In this document: positions 1 through 5,042 of the stretch, in pieces
Layout: each line of letters opens with the position of its first letter
How positions within the stretch are numbered: the stretch's first letter is position 1
The notes under the pieces: generated by a model
Databases searched by the model: none
What the model saw: only the letters and a program-made list of their open reading frames with translations
Told to the model about the DNA's origin: nothing
Assembly: GCA_013812485.1 (NCBI GenBank)
Contig: JACCTJ010000215.1
Coordinates: 1-5,081, forward strand
Direction of reading: 5' to 3'
DNA from: Thermoleophilaceae bacterium
Lineage (GTDB): Bacteria; Actinomycetota; Thermoleophilia; Solirubrobacterales; Thermoleophilaceae
Length of the DNA stretch: 5,081 nucleotides
Program-made: the position numbers and the translations under genes

Positions 1-4
1 GGTT

Positions 5-613
5 TTGGAAAACGCGCTGGAGGAAAAAGCACTCATAGTGGGCCCCGCCCGAAACTACCAGACCGTCCGGCTCTCGAGGGGAAAGCACCGCTTGCCCACG
101 GACGGAGCGTGCGTCATGGAGCTCGCCTCGATGCTCGCCGAGGGCGTCTTCTCGGACAGGGTGCACTGCGTCGACCCGGCGATCGGAGCCTTCCTGTGGG
201 GATACAACGACCACATCGACGATGAGCTGCGCCAGGATCTCTACCCCTACGCCACCGCCGTCCTCGGCAGCCGCCGCGACGACGAGCTCGCCGAGCGCCG
301 TGCGGAGATGTGCCGGATCTGGGCGCGCCAGGCCCAGTCCGCGCGTTCCTGGCGCCTCCCGTGGGGGCTCGGTTTCCGGCGTCGCGGGCGTCTCGATCTC
401 GTCGACTGCGAGTTCGCCGGGATTTACGCCGCCCGGATGACCCGCACGGACCGGGGCTGGCACACCTGGACGCTCAGCTTCATCGACATGCTCGTTTCCT
501 TGGGCTCGAGGCGCGACGAGTCCACGATGCCAGCGTCCATGCCGGTGCTTCCCCCTTGGCCCGAGGAAGCGATTGCAACTCCGCGTTCTTCGGAGGCTCT
601 GGTCGGACAGTAG
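5..613 (+). CDS. Conserved actinobacterial protein of unknown function (possibly 5'-partial)
   Basis: A 202-residue reading frame starts at a TTG at base 5 and stops at TAG 611-613. The frame is still open at the window edge, so the true start may lie upstream. I recognise the overall pattern of an uncharacterised family common in actinobacteria. It has an N-terminal basic stretch (VRLSRGKHR, about 21-29), then GACVMELASMLA (34-45), an FSD-R element, a GYND-(H)-IDDELRQDLYPYA block (66-83), and a long Arg/Glu-rich helix ending in a CxxW. No catalytic motif, signal peptide or membrane segment is visible. The mixture of conserved Cys, Asp and Tyr with amphipathic helices suggests a small soluble helical protein. 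The C-terminal 30 residues are Pro/Glu-rich and probably disordered. A perfect hairpin follows the stop directly, so the unit ends here. Family recognition is from memory; function is unknown. Confidence 0.75.
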   Translation: MENALEEKALIVGPARNYQTVRLSRGKHRLPTDGACVMELASMLAEGVFSDRVHCVDPAIGAFLWGYNDHIDDELRQDLYPYATAVLGSRRDDELAERRAEMCRIWARQAQSARSWRLPWGLGFRRRGRLDLVDCEFAGIYAARMTRTDRGWHTWTLSFIDMLVSLGSRRDESTMPASMPVLPPWPEEAIATPRSSEALVGQ

Positions 614-646
614 CGCCTCTGCTCGACTCCGGCAGGGGCGTTCTCG
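614..646 (+). terminator. Intrinsic terminator after the first gene
   Basis: CGCCTCTGC (614-622) pairs with GCAGGGGCG (632-640) as a 9-bp stem with one G-U pair and a 9-base loop. It is followed by TTCTCGT. The stem begins at the base after the TAG stop. The short T-rich trailer is imperfect, as is usual in high-GC bacteria. Confidence 0.6.
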
Positions 647-728
647 TCCGGCACGGGCGCACGGCTCGCCAGGAAGCTGAGGGCACCGGTCGGCGCCTCC
701 GCACAAGCCGTCCTGCCTTTGGCCGCTC

Positions 729-734
729 TACCCT
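729..734 (+). promoter_or_regulatory. Candidate -10 box for the LLM oxidoreductase gene
   Basis: TACCCT matches the TAnnnT pattern and lies 11 bases before the ATG at 746. This would place transcription initiation at or very near the start codon. There is no Shine-Dalgarno sequence before this ATG, which fits a leaderless mRNA. No -35 hexamer is convincing. The same arrangement precedes three other starts in the window. Confidence 0.4.
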
Positions 735-745
735 CGCGCAAGCCG

Positions 746-1804
746 ATGCCCGCGTCCCAGCAGAGCTCCGCCGAGGCCGTCCGGCCGCTGCGCCTCAGCG
801 TGCTCGACCAGTCCCCAATCGCCGAGGGATCGACCGGGGCGCAGGCACTCGAGCGTACGCTCGAGCTCGCTCGGCTGGCCGACCGGCTGGGCTATCGTCG
901 CTTCTGGGTGGCCGAGCATCACGGCACGCCGATGCTCGCCGGCGCGGCGCCCGAGGCCGTCATCGGCCCGATCGCGGCGACCACCGCCAGGATCCGCGTG
1001 GGCAGCGGCGGCGTGATGCTGCACCACTACAGCCCCCGCAAGGTGGCGGAGACCTTCAGCGTGCTGGGCGGCCTGTTTCCCGGCCGGATCGATCTCGGCC
1101 TCGGTCGTGGCGCCGACGCCAACCCGGTTACCACCCACGCGCTGCAACGCGACCGGCGCGTGCCCGATCCCCAGGACTACCCCGACCAGCTCGCCGAGCT
1201 GGTCGCCTACCTCGACGATCGCCCGCCGCCCGATCGCCGCTTCGCGGGCCTCGCGGCGCTGCCCGGGCTTCCCGGCCGGCCCGAGCCGTGGTTGCTGGGC
1301 TCGTCGCCGGAAAGCGCGATCTGGGCCGCCCAGCTCGGCCTGCCCTACGCCTTCGGCGACTTCATCAACCCGGCGGGCGCCGAGATCGCCCACCTCTACC
1401 GCGAGAGCTTCGTGGGCTCCGAGCGCTTGGCCGCTCCGCTGGTCGCCGTGTCCGCCGCGGCCATCTGCGCCGACGACGACGAGCAGGCGCAGCGGCTGGC
1501 CGCCAGCGCCCGGATGTGCGCGCGGATGTCCCACCGCGGGACGCCGATCCCGGTCCCGCCGGTCGAGCGGGCGCTGCGCCATCTGGAGGAGACCGAGCCG
1601 CCGGCGACGCGCCCGGCGCGGCGGATGGTGCTCGGCTCGCCCGCAACCGTGCGCGCCGGCCTGGAGGCGGTGGCGGGCGAGTACGGCGCGGACGAGGTGA
1701 TCGTCGTGACGGTCACCCACTCCCACGCCGCCCGCGAGCGCAGCTACGAGCTGATCGCCGAGGCGTTCGGGCTGCGCTCCGTCGGGCGGATCGCCCGTCC
1801 TTGA
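746..1804 (+). CDS. LLM-class flavin-dependent oxidoreductase (luciferase-like, MsnO8-type group)
   Basis: This is a 352-residue TIM-barrel oxidoreductase of the bacterial luciferase-like superfamily. Such enzymes use reduced FMN or F420 for monooxygenation or hydride transfer, probably in the cytosol. The N-terminal strand LRLSVLDQSPI (15-25) and the RFWVAEHHG block (52-60) are hallmarks of the 'luciferase family oxidoreductase, group 1' (MsnO8-like). IRVGSGGVMLHHYSPRKVAE (83-102) and GRIDLGLGRG (113-122) form the flavin and substrate face. WLLGSSPESAIWAAQLGLPY and the late VLGSP-TVRAGLEA segment are also typical. Length is normal for the group (about 330-350). I chose ATG 746 over the TTG at 719 because the conserved core starts at residue 15 and a TAnnnT box precedes it. 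The substrate cannot be read from sequence. The gene appears to be transcribed on its own, with the methyltransferase 36 bases downstream having its own promoter. Confidence 0.9.
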   Translation: MPASQQSSAEAVRPLRLSVLDQSPIAEGSTGAQALERTLELARLADRLGYRRFWVAEHHGTPMLAGAAPEAVIGPIAATTARIRVGSGGVMLHHYSPRKVAETFSVLGGLFPGRIDLGLGRGADANPVTTHALQRDRRVPDPQDYPDQLAELVAYLDDRPPPDRRFAGLAALPGLPGRPEPWLLGSSPESAIWAAQLGLPYAFGDFINPAGAEIAHLYRESFVGSERLAAPLVAVSAAAICADDDEQAQRLAASARMCARMSHRGTPIPVPPVERALRHLEETEPPATRPARRMVLGSPATVRAGLEAVAGEYGADEVIVVTVTHSHAARERSYELIAEAFGLRSVGRIARP

Positions 1805-1831
1805 GCGCGGGCGCCGCGCGACCGGTAGGGT
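1801..1831 (+). promoter_or_regulatory. Promoter for a leaderless methyltransferase mRNA
   Basis: TAGGGT (1826-1831) lies 9 bases before the GTG at 1841 and fits a -10 box for a leaderless transcript. TTGAGC (1801-1806), overlapping the stop of the previous gene, matches TTGACA at four of six positions with a rather long 19-base spacer. A 6-bp GCGCGG/CCGCGC hairpin (1805-1819) sits between the boxes and could serve as the upstream gene's terminator. No Shine-Dalgarno sequence precedes the GTG. Confidence 0.5.
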
Positions 1832-1840
1832 CGCCCGACC

Positions 1841-2440
1841 GTGAACGAGCGCGGAGAGCGAGGCCTCGAGCGCAAGTTCGATCCGGCGCGGGCCCACCGG
1901 CTCGATGCGCCCGAGCGCGACGCCTACCTGCCCGACGCGCCCCTTCTGGCCCTGCTGAGGCTGCGCGGCGAGGAGACGGTGGTCGACTACGGAGCGGGCA
2001 CCGGGCGCCTCGCGATCGCAGTCCGGGCGGTCCTCGGTGCAGGCGGCCGTGTGGTCGCCGTCGAGGAGAACGAGAAGATGCTGGCGCGCTTGCGCGAGCG
2101 GGTCGCGGCCGCGGGGACCCAGGTGGAGGCGGTCGCGATCGCGTCCAACCGCGTGCCCGAGCCAGACGGCGGGGTCGACCGCGTACTCGCCGTCAACCTG
2201 CTCCACGAGATCCGTGGCGAGCGGGCGCTCGATGAGATGCGGCGGTTGCTTGGCCCCGACGGCCTGCTGCTCGTCACCGACTGGGAGCGCGGGCGCGATC
2301 CCGAGCGAGCGCTCGGCCCTCCGGACGAGATTCTCTACAGCAAGGACGAGGCCGCCGCCGAGCTCGAGCGCGCCGGATTTGAAGTCGAGGCCCGAAATGG
2401 CTTTCGCTACCACTTCGTGCTGCTCGGCCGTCCAGGTTGA
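1841..2440 (+). CDS. Class I SAM-dependent methyltransferase
   Basis: A 199-residue protein with a complete Rossmann-fold methyltransferase core. Motif I is VVDYGAGTGR (47-56), which binds SAM. The acidic residue ending strand 2 is E75 in VVAVEEN. The strand-4 region reads VDRVLAVNLLHEI (112-124), with the LLHEI typical of Methyltransf_11/25-like enzymes. LGPDGLLLVTDW (137-148) forms strand 5. The N-terminal KFDPARAHRLDAPERDAYLP element is a common lead-in for this type and may cover the active site. The C-terminal EILYSKDEAAAELERAGFEVEARNGFRYHFVLLGRP finishes the fold, so the protein looks full length. It uses a GTG start with a -10 box nine bases upstream. The methyl acceptor is unknown. 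The 36-base gap to the oxidoreductase suggests neighbourhood rather than a tight operon. Confidence 0.9.
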   Translation: MNERGERGLERKFDPARAHRLDAPERDAYLPDAPLLALLRLRGEETVVDYGAGTGRLAIAVRAVLGAGGRVVAVEENEKMLARLRERVAAAGTQVEAVAIASNRVPEPDGGVDRVLAVNLLHEIRGERALDEMRRLLGPDGLLLVTDWERGRDPERALGPPDEILYSKDEAAAELERAGFEVEARNGFRYHFVLLGRPG

Positions 2441-2449
2441 CCCGGGTAC

Positions 2450-2484
2450 GGGCGAGGGCTGTACATCGACCACAGCCCGCACCC
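2450..2484 (+). terminator. Hairpin terminator after the methyltransferase gene
   Basis: The arms 2450-2462 and 2472-2484 pair at 11 of 13 positions, including an uninterrupted inner GGGCTGT/ACAGCCC stem, around a 9-base loop. The hairpin starts 10 bases after the stop. There is no U-tract, as is frequent in high-GC actinobacteria. A second stem, CCGCGT/ACGCGG with a 4-base loop, lies at 2508-2523. Confidence 0.5.
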
Positions 2485-2716
2485 GCCGCATGGGCCAGAG
2501 ACCTCCGCCGCGTCACGACGCGGACGCTCTGCAGTCCAAGCTCGGGCTCCTAGCGGTCGGACAGCGCCTCGAAGAGGAAGATAAGGGCGTCGACTGCGGG
2601 GGTGACCGGCATGCAAGCTGGGCCCGCTCAGGGACGAACCGCGCGTGCGACACGTGCAGCAAGAATCTACCGCCAGAAGGACGGCAAGCGCACGCGCACC
2701 AGTGGGCGGCAGGCTG

Positions 2717-2722
2717 TAGGCT
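2717..2722 (+). promoter_or_regulatory. -10 box for the leaderless 49-residue ORF
   Basis: TAGGCT lies exactly 9 bases before the ATG at 2732, the same spacing as TAGGGT before the methyltransferase GTG. There is no Shine-Dalgarno sequence before the ATG. This supports leaderless initiation and supports the small ORF as real. No clear -35 box is visible. Confidence 0.5.
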
Positions 2723-2731
2723 GCGCGGGCG

Positions 2732-2881
2732 ATGGGCCTCCTCGGACCTCACCGGCGGATCACCATCGAGCCGACGCGCCAGCGCCCGTCGAGGGCGCCC
2801 GAGCCCGCCCCGGCGCCTCGGCGACGCGAGAGGCCGGCCGAGCGGCCCCGACGTCGGGAGCGCGAGAAGCAGCCGGCATGA
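2732..2881 (+). CDS. Small Arg/Pro-rich protein, translationally coupled to the next gene
   Basis: This 49-codon frame starts at the ATG nine bases after TAGGCT and ends at TGA 2879-2881. That stop overlaps the ATG of the next gene in an ATGA junction (2878-2881). The peptide begins MGLLGPHRRITIEP and continues as a low-complexity tail of Arg, Pro, Glu and Ala (for example PAPAPRRRERPAERP). It is very basic and probably disordered after residue 14, with no membrane segment. The RRITIEP start followed by a Pro/Glu/Arg tail resembles small proteins I associate with this actinobacterial group, but I cannot name a family. Function is unknown. It could be a genuine small partner of the downstream protein or a leader whose translation delivers ribosomes to the overlapping ATG. 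The promoter spacing and overlapping stop/start argue against chance. Confidence 0.55.
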   Translation: MGLLGPHRRITIEPTRQRPSRAPEPAPAPRRRERPAERPRRREREKQPA

Positions 2882-3723
2882 GCTGTCCGAGCTGCGGGCG
2901 GCCACCAGGCCCGCCGCCAGAGCGCCCGCTGGCCCTGATCCAGCTCCCGTGTCGCTGCGGCGCGGTCGCCGTCTCCTACGACGGCCAGCCCTGGATCTGG
3001 GTCGCGCGGGACGAGCTCTACGCCGCAGTCGACCCGACCAGGCTCATTCGCGCGACCGCCGAGCGCGCGGTGGCCGGCGAATCGGGGCACCTTGACCCCG
3101 AGAGCGGCGCCAAGGTTCTCCCGCGCAAGCGCCAGGGCGAGGCCCTCGGCTACCGCGCATGGCGCCTCGAGGGACATGAGCTCGCCTCGCTCAACGCCAG
3201 CAGAGCCCGCTGGGCGCTCGGGCCGAACAAGGCCGACTGCCGGCGCGAAGAGTACGCGGGACCTTGGCACGTACCCCCTCACGTGGCGCCCCATCCCGAC
3301 TGCGCCTGCGGCCTTTACGCGTGGCACAACCCGCCCTCTCACTGGGCCGACGGCTCGGACGTCGTCCCGGCCGTCGTCGGCGCCGCCCTGCTCTGGGGTG
3401 AGGCCGAGGTCTACGACAGCGGCCTGCGCGCCGAGTGGGCTGAGCCCGTCGTCCTCTCGTGGCTGCCCGATGCCTCGGAGGACCACCGCAAGCGCGTGAC
3501 GACCGTCGCCGGCGAGTTCGGGATCGAGGCCGTTCCGTTCGAGCTCCTGTTCGACCGAGCTCAGGAGTATGGCGAGCCGATCCGCTACGAGGAGATGCCC
3601 CCGAAGTGGCCGCCGCCGGACGTCCAGCTCGGGACCCACCGCTTCCCTGCCGACCCTTCGCTACCGGCGGGCTGCGGAATCTCCGCGGCACATAGCCTCG
3701 AGCCCCCGCGGGGCCGCCTGTAG
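2878..3723 (+). CDS. Uncharacterised protein: N-terminal CxxC/CxC zinc-ribbon-like segment plus CxCGLYA domain
   Basis: A 281-residue protein of unknown function. The N-terminus has C3-x2-C6 and C25-x-C27, a plausible zinc-ribbon-like site. A Trp-rich segment and a linker follow. The main domain starts near GYRAWRLEG (91-99), continues through W112-x-LGPNKADC (C121), then the signature APHPDCACGLYAWH (137-150), and VVGAALLWGEAEVYDSGLRAEWAEPVVL (166-193). This 'W-G...CxCGLYA...WG...GxRAE' pattern recurs in actinobacterial hypothetical proteins, as I recall it. Its biochemical role is unknown; conserved Cys and His suggest metal binding. The last 40 residues are Pro-rich. I chose ATG 2878 because it overlaps the previous stop and the Cys motif begins there; the frame stays open upstream to 2602 but reads as low complexity. 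Translation is probably coupled to the 49-residue ORF. No signal peptide or membrane helix is visible. Confidence 0.75.
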   Translation: MSCPSCGRPPGPPPERPLALIQLPCRCGAVAVSYDGQPWIWVARDELYAAVDPTRLIRATAERAVAGESGHLDPESGAKVLPRKRQGEALGYRAWRLEGHELASLNASRARWALGPNKADCRREEYAGPWHVPPHVAPHPDCACGLYAWHNPPSHWADGSDVVPAVVGAALLWGEAEVYDSGLRAEWAEPVVLSWLPDASEDHRKRVTTVAGEFGIEAVPFELLFDRAQEYGEPIRYEEMPPKWPPPDVQLGTHRFPADPSLPAGCGISAAHSLEPPRGRL

Positions 3724-3737
3724 CTCACTTCTGTAGT

Positions 3738-3764
3738 GGGGGTGACTGCCGCAGCACTAGCCCC
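3738..3764 (+). terminator. Candidate terminator after the CxCGLYA-domain gene
   Basis: GGGG (3738-3741) pairs with CCCC (3761-3764), and GTG (3742-3744) pairs with CAC (3755-3757). There is a TAG bulge on the 3' side and a 10-base loop. It lies 14 bases after the stop. There is no U-tract, so support is modest. Confidence 0.35.
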
Positions 3765-3945
3765 GACCGTTCATCAAAGCGCCCCCCGCAGCCGCCGCTG
3801 AGGCAAAGAAACGTCCTCTTGAGCAGGGAGAATGCATGATGTCGAGCCCGCAACCCCAGCTCAGGAGGATCACCTTGCAGGTGAGCAACAAGGGCCGTGT
3901 CAGAACCGGCGCGGCTCGAGCTGCTGGGCGCCGGCTCCGATGAGA

Positions 3946-3967
3946 CGTCGCCCGTTCGAAGGCGACG
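3946..3967. terminator. Perfect 7-bp hairpin between convergent genes
   Basis: CGTCGCC (3946-3952) and GGCGACG (3961-3967) are perfect complements around the loop CGTTCGAA. Its position between converging transcription units suggests a bidirectional terminator. There are no U-tracts on either side, so this is inferred from structure and position only. Confidence 0.35.
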
Positions 3968-4053
3968 AGCTTGATGGTTGGGGCAGCAGGGCGGAGCAGC
4001 CCTCCGGTTGGGACCGCCCACAAGCGCGCCCTCGACCGGGCAGAACCCCGCCG

Positions 4054-4821
4054 TCAGCAGTCCCCGTCGGTCGGGAGTAGCTCTCGCGCGAGCTCGTCGA
4101 TGGCCATGACCGCGGGTGCGTGGGGATCGAAGTCCAGCAGCGCACTGCCGGCCCGCTCGGCATCGAGCAGCCGCTCGTCGTAGGGCACGGTACCGGCCAC
4201 CGCTATCCCCTCCGAGGCGGCGAGCTGTTCCACGGCCTCCAGTTCGCGCCCGTCGCGCACCTTGTTGGCGACCAGGACCAACCGCTCCGGCGCGAGCTGT
4301 TTGCCCAGCCCGACCATGCGCCGCCCCGTCTCCAGCGAGCGGAAGTAGGGCTCGACGACCACGAGCAACGTGTCGGCGTGCAGGGCCTTGTTCTGCGAGA
4401 AGTGCTCCAGCGAGGCCTCGATGTCCAGGAGGCACACGTCCTCAGGAGCTTCGGATGCCACCGCGACGACGCTACGAACCGTAGCGTGGAGAATCCCCAG
4501 TCACCCGGTCCCCGCCTGTTGTGCCGGCCTCATCGCCAGCAGCGTCACGCCGTCGGGGGCCTGCAGCGAGTGCGACGCGCAAAGCTCCTCGAGCGTCATG
4601 GTCAGCCTGTAGCCCTCTTCGGTGCGCTCCACCAGCTCGGACGACAACGCCGGCATGCTCTCCATCCGCGCGGGCGAGATCCCGAGCGAGAGCGCGAGAT
4701 TGGGGTTGGGGTCGCCGTCGACAGCCAGCACGCGATGGCCGCGACGAGCGAGCAGCCGGGCTAGCGTCCCCGAGATGGACGTCTTTCCCACACCACCCTT
4801 TCCCACGACCGCGAGCTTCAT
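4054..4821 (-). CDS. CooC-type P-loop ATPase with in-frame UGA at codon 107 (candidate selenoprotein)
   Basis: Read through a single in-frame TGA, this is a 255-residue SIMIBI-class ATPase of the CooC/MinD/ParA group; CooC proteins load nickel into carbon monoxide dehydrogenase. The start is ATG 4821, just before the first conserved strand. MKLAVVGKGGVGKTS (1-15) is the deviant Walker A with signature Lys8. VLAVDGDPNPNLALSLG (31-47) follows. The Walker B-like segment is VCLLDIEASLEH (129-140), then TLLVVVEPYFRSLETGRR (151-168). NKVRD (186-190) recognises the nucleotide base, and GTVPYDERLLDAERAG (210-225) is the usual closing block. Length equals typical CooC (about 250-260). The TGA (4503-4501) replaces the first Cys of the CxC metal motif: GTG-[UGA]-L-G-I-L-H-A-T-V-R. 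The second Cys position is Gly. Both halves are in the same frame with no other damage, and a SECIS-like hairpin follows. Alternatives are a pseudogene, a base error, or two split ORFs. The metallo-partner is not in the window. Confidence 0.8.
4469..4503 (-). promoter_or_regulatory. Candidate bacterial SECIS element with its UGA codon
   Basis: On the minus strand the UGA (4503-4501) is followed by C, then 13 bases to a perfect 8-bp stem. ACGCTACG (4487-4480) pairs with CGTAGCGT (4476-4469) around a GTT loop. If the top G-C pair opens, the loop is GGTTC. Bacterial SECIS elements are coding-region stem-loops just downstream of the UGA, with a G in the first two loop bases and a loop roughly 16-37 bases from the UGA. 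Here the loop is 20-21 bases away and begins with G or GGU, close to the GGUC loop of E. coli fdhF. Four of the first ten codons after the UGA end in T, which is unusual for this gene. No SelB or SelC gene is in the window, so the assignment is inference. Confidence 0.5.
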
Positions 4822-4831
4822 ATCAGCGGAA

Positions 4832-4837
4832 ACACTA
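4832..4837 (-). promoter_or_regulatory. -10 box for the CooC-like gene
   Basis: On the minus strand TAGTGT lies 10 bases before the ATG at 4821. This again suggests a leaderless or nearly leaderless mRNA, as there is no Shine-Dalgarno sequence. A weak -35 candidate, TTCATC (4860-4855, three of six matches), lies at 17-base spacing. The box supports ATG 4821 over starts further upstream in the frame. Confidence 0.45.
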
Positions 4838-4862
4838 GCCCCGTGATGCGCTGAGATGAAGG

Positions 4863-5042
4863 ATGTCCACCTGCTGGAGGAGCTGCGGCGCAACATGCAG
4901 CGCCGACCGCGACGTGACAGCAGCCGTCCTCATCGTCGGCGGTGGCGTCGCGGCAGTACTGGTAGGAGGTGCCACCGCTCCGAAACCGGCCATCGCCTAC
5001 GGCTTCAGGTTGGCTTGCAGGATGACCTCAACCGGCCCGTAG
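4863..5042 (+). CDS. Possible small Cys-rich single-TM protein
   Basis: A 59-codon frame runs from ATG 4863 to TAG 5040-5042, divergent from the CooC-like gene. The N-terminus carries three cysteines within 12 residues (MSTCWRSCGATC). After RD comes a hydrophobic, Gly/Ala/Val-rich span VTAAVLIVGGGVAAVLVGGA (18-37), long enough for one membrane helix. A polar tail follows. Most third positions are G or C (roughly three quarters). Against it: the ribosome site is poor, and its 3' part overlaps the antisense tail read at 4997-5081, so both are unlikely to be real. I do not recognise a family. Confidence 0.25.
   Translation: MSTCWRSCGATCSADRDVTAAVLIVGGGVAAVLVGGATAPKPAIAYGFRLACRMTSTGP

Larger units (their letters stand above)
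2441..2731. other. Intergenic stretch without a convincing gene
   Basis: This 291-base gap separates the methyltransferase from the next coupled pair. It begins with the terminator hairpin (2450-2484) and a second stem at 2508-2523. Other structure includes GCAGTC near 2531 complementary to GACTGC near 2594, and a small CCTC-GAA-GAGG stem-loop around 2567. On the minus strand a 20-codon frame from ATG 2612 to TAG 2550 reads MPVTPAVDALIFLFEALSDR, with GC-rich third positions. It could be a remnant or small peptide but has no clear ribosome site. I see no tRNA or known riboswitch. The stretch ends in the -10 box at 2717. Confidence 0.5.
3724..4053. other. Structured convergent intergenic region
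   Basis: This 330-base gap lies between two converging genes and is less GC-rich than the genes. It holds several hairpins: 3738-3764; TCACCT/AGGTGA with a TGC loop (3870-3884); CGTCGCC/GGCGACG with an 8-base loop (3946-3967); and AGGGC/GCCCT (3988-4003), the last placed to end the minus-strand gene. GGTTGGG occurs twice (3976-3982 and 4006-4012). A 35-codon plus-strand frame (ATG 3836 to TGA 3941-3943) has a fair ribosome site, AGGGAG at 3825-3830. Its product is basic and unrecognised, so I do not call it as a gene. I see no tRNA, insertion sequence or CRISPR repeat. Confidence 0.5.

Noticed and set aside
310..2235. Very long Arg-rich plus-strand frame
   Set aside because: It runs across the first gene, the oxidoreductase and the methyltransferase in another frame. 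Its composition is Arg/Pro/Ala shadow, typical of high-GC DNA.
728..2491. Long minus-strand frame antisense to the oxidoreductase and methyltransferase
   Set aside because: It is a mirror of GC-rich codons. The sense strand encodes two clearly recognisable enzymes.
2660..2715. Peptide IYRQKDGKRTRTSG resembling an integrase N-terminus
   Set aside because: It is a short low-information match in a frame that becomes low complexity. There is no catalytic domain, att site or other mobile-element sign.
3867..3875. GGATCACCT resembling the 3' end of 16S rRNA
   Set aside because: Only nine bases match, the flanks do not resemble 16S, and the bases are part of a local hairpin. Chance match.
3946..3967. 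GTTCGAA in a stem-loop resembling a tRNA T-arm
   Set aside because: The stem is 7 bp with an 8-base loop, and no acceptor, D or anticodon arms can be placed around it. No tRNA.
4469..4503. Frameshift or paired indels as the cause of the break in the CooC-like gene
   Set aside because: The two halves are in the same frame (start positions differ by a multiple of three). The other frames across the gap give no Cys motif, and one hits another stop. Only the UGA interrupts the frame.
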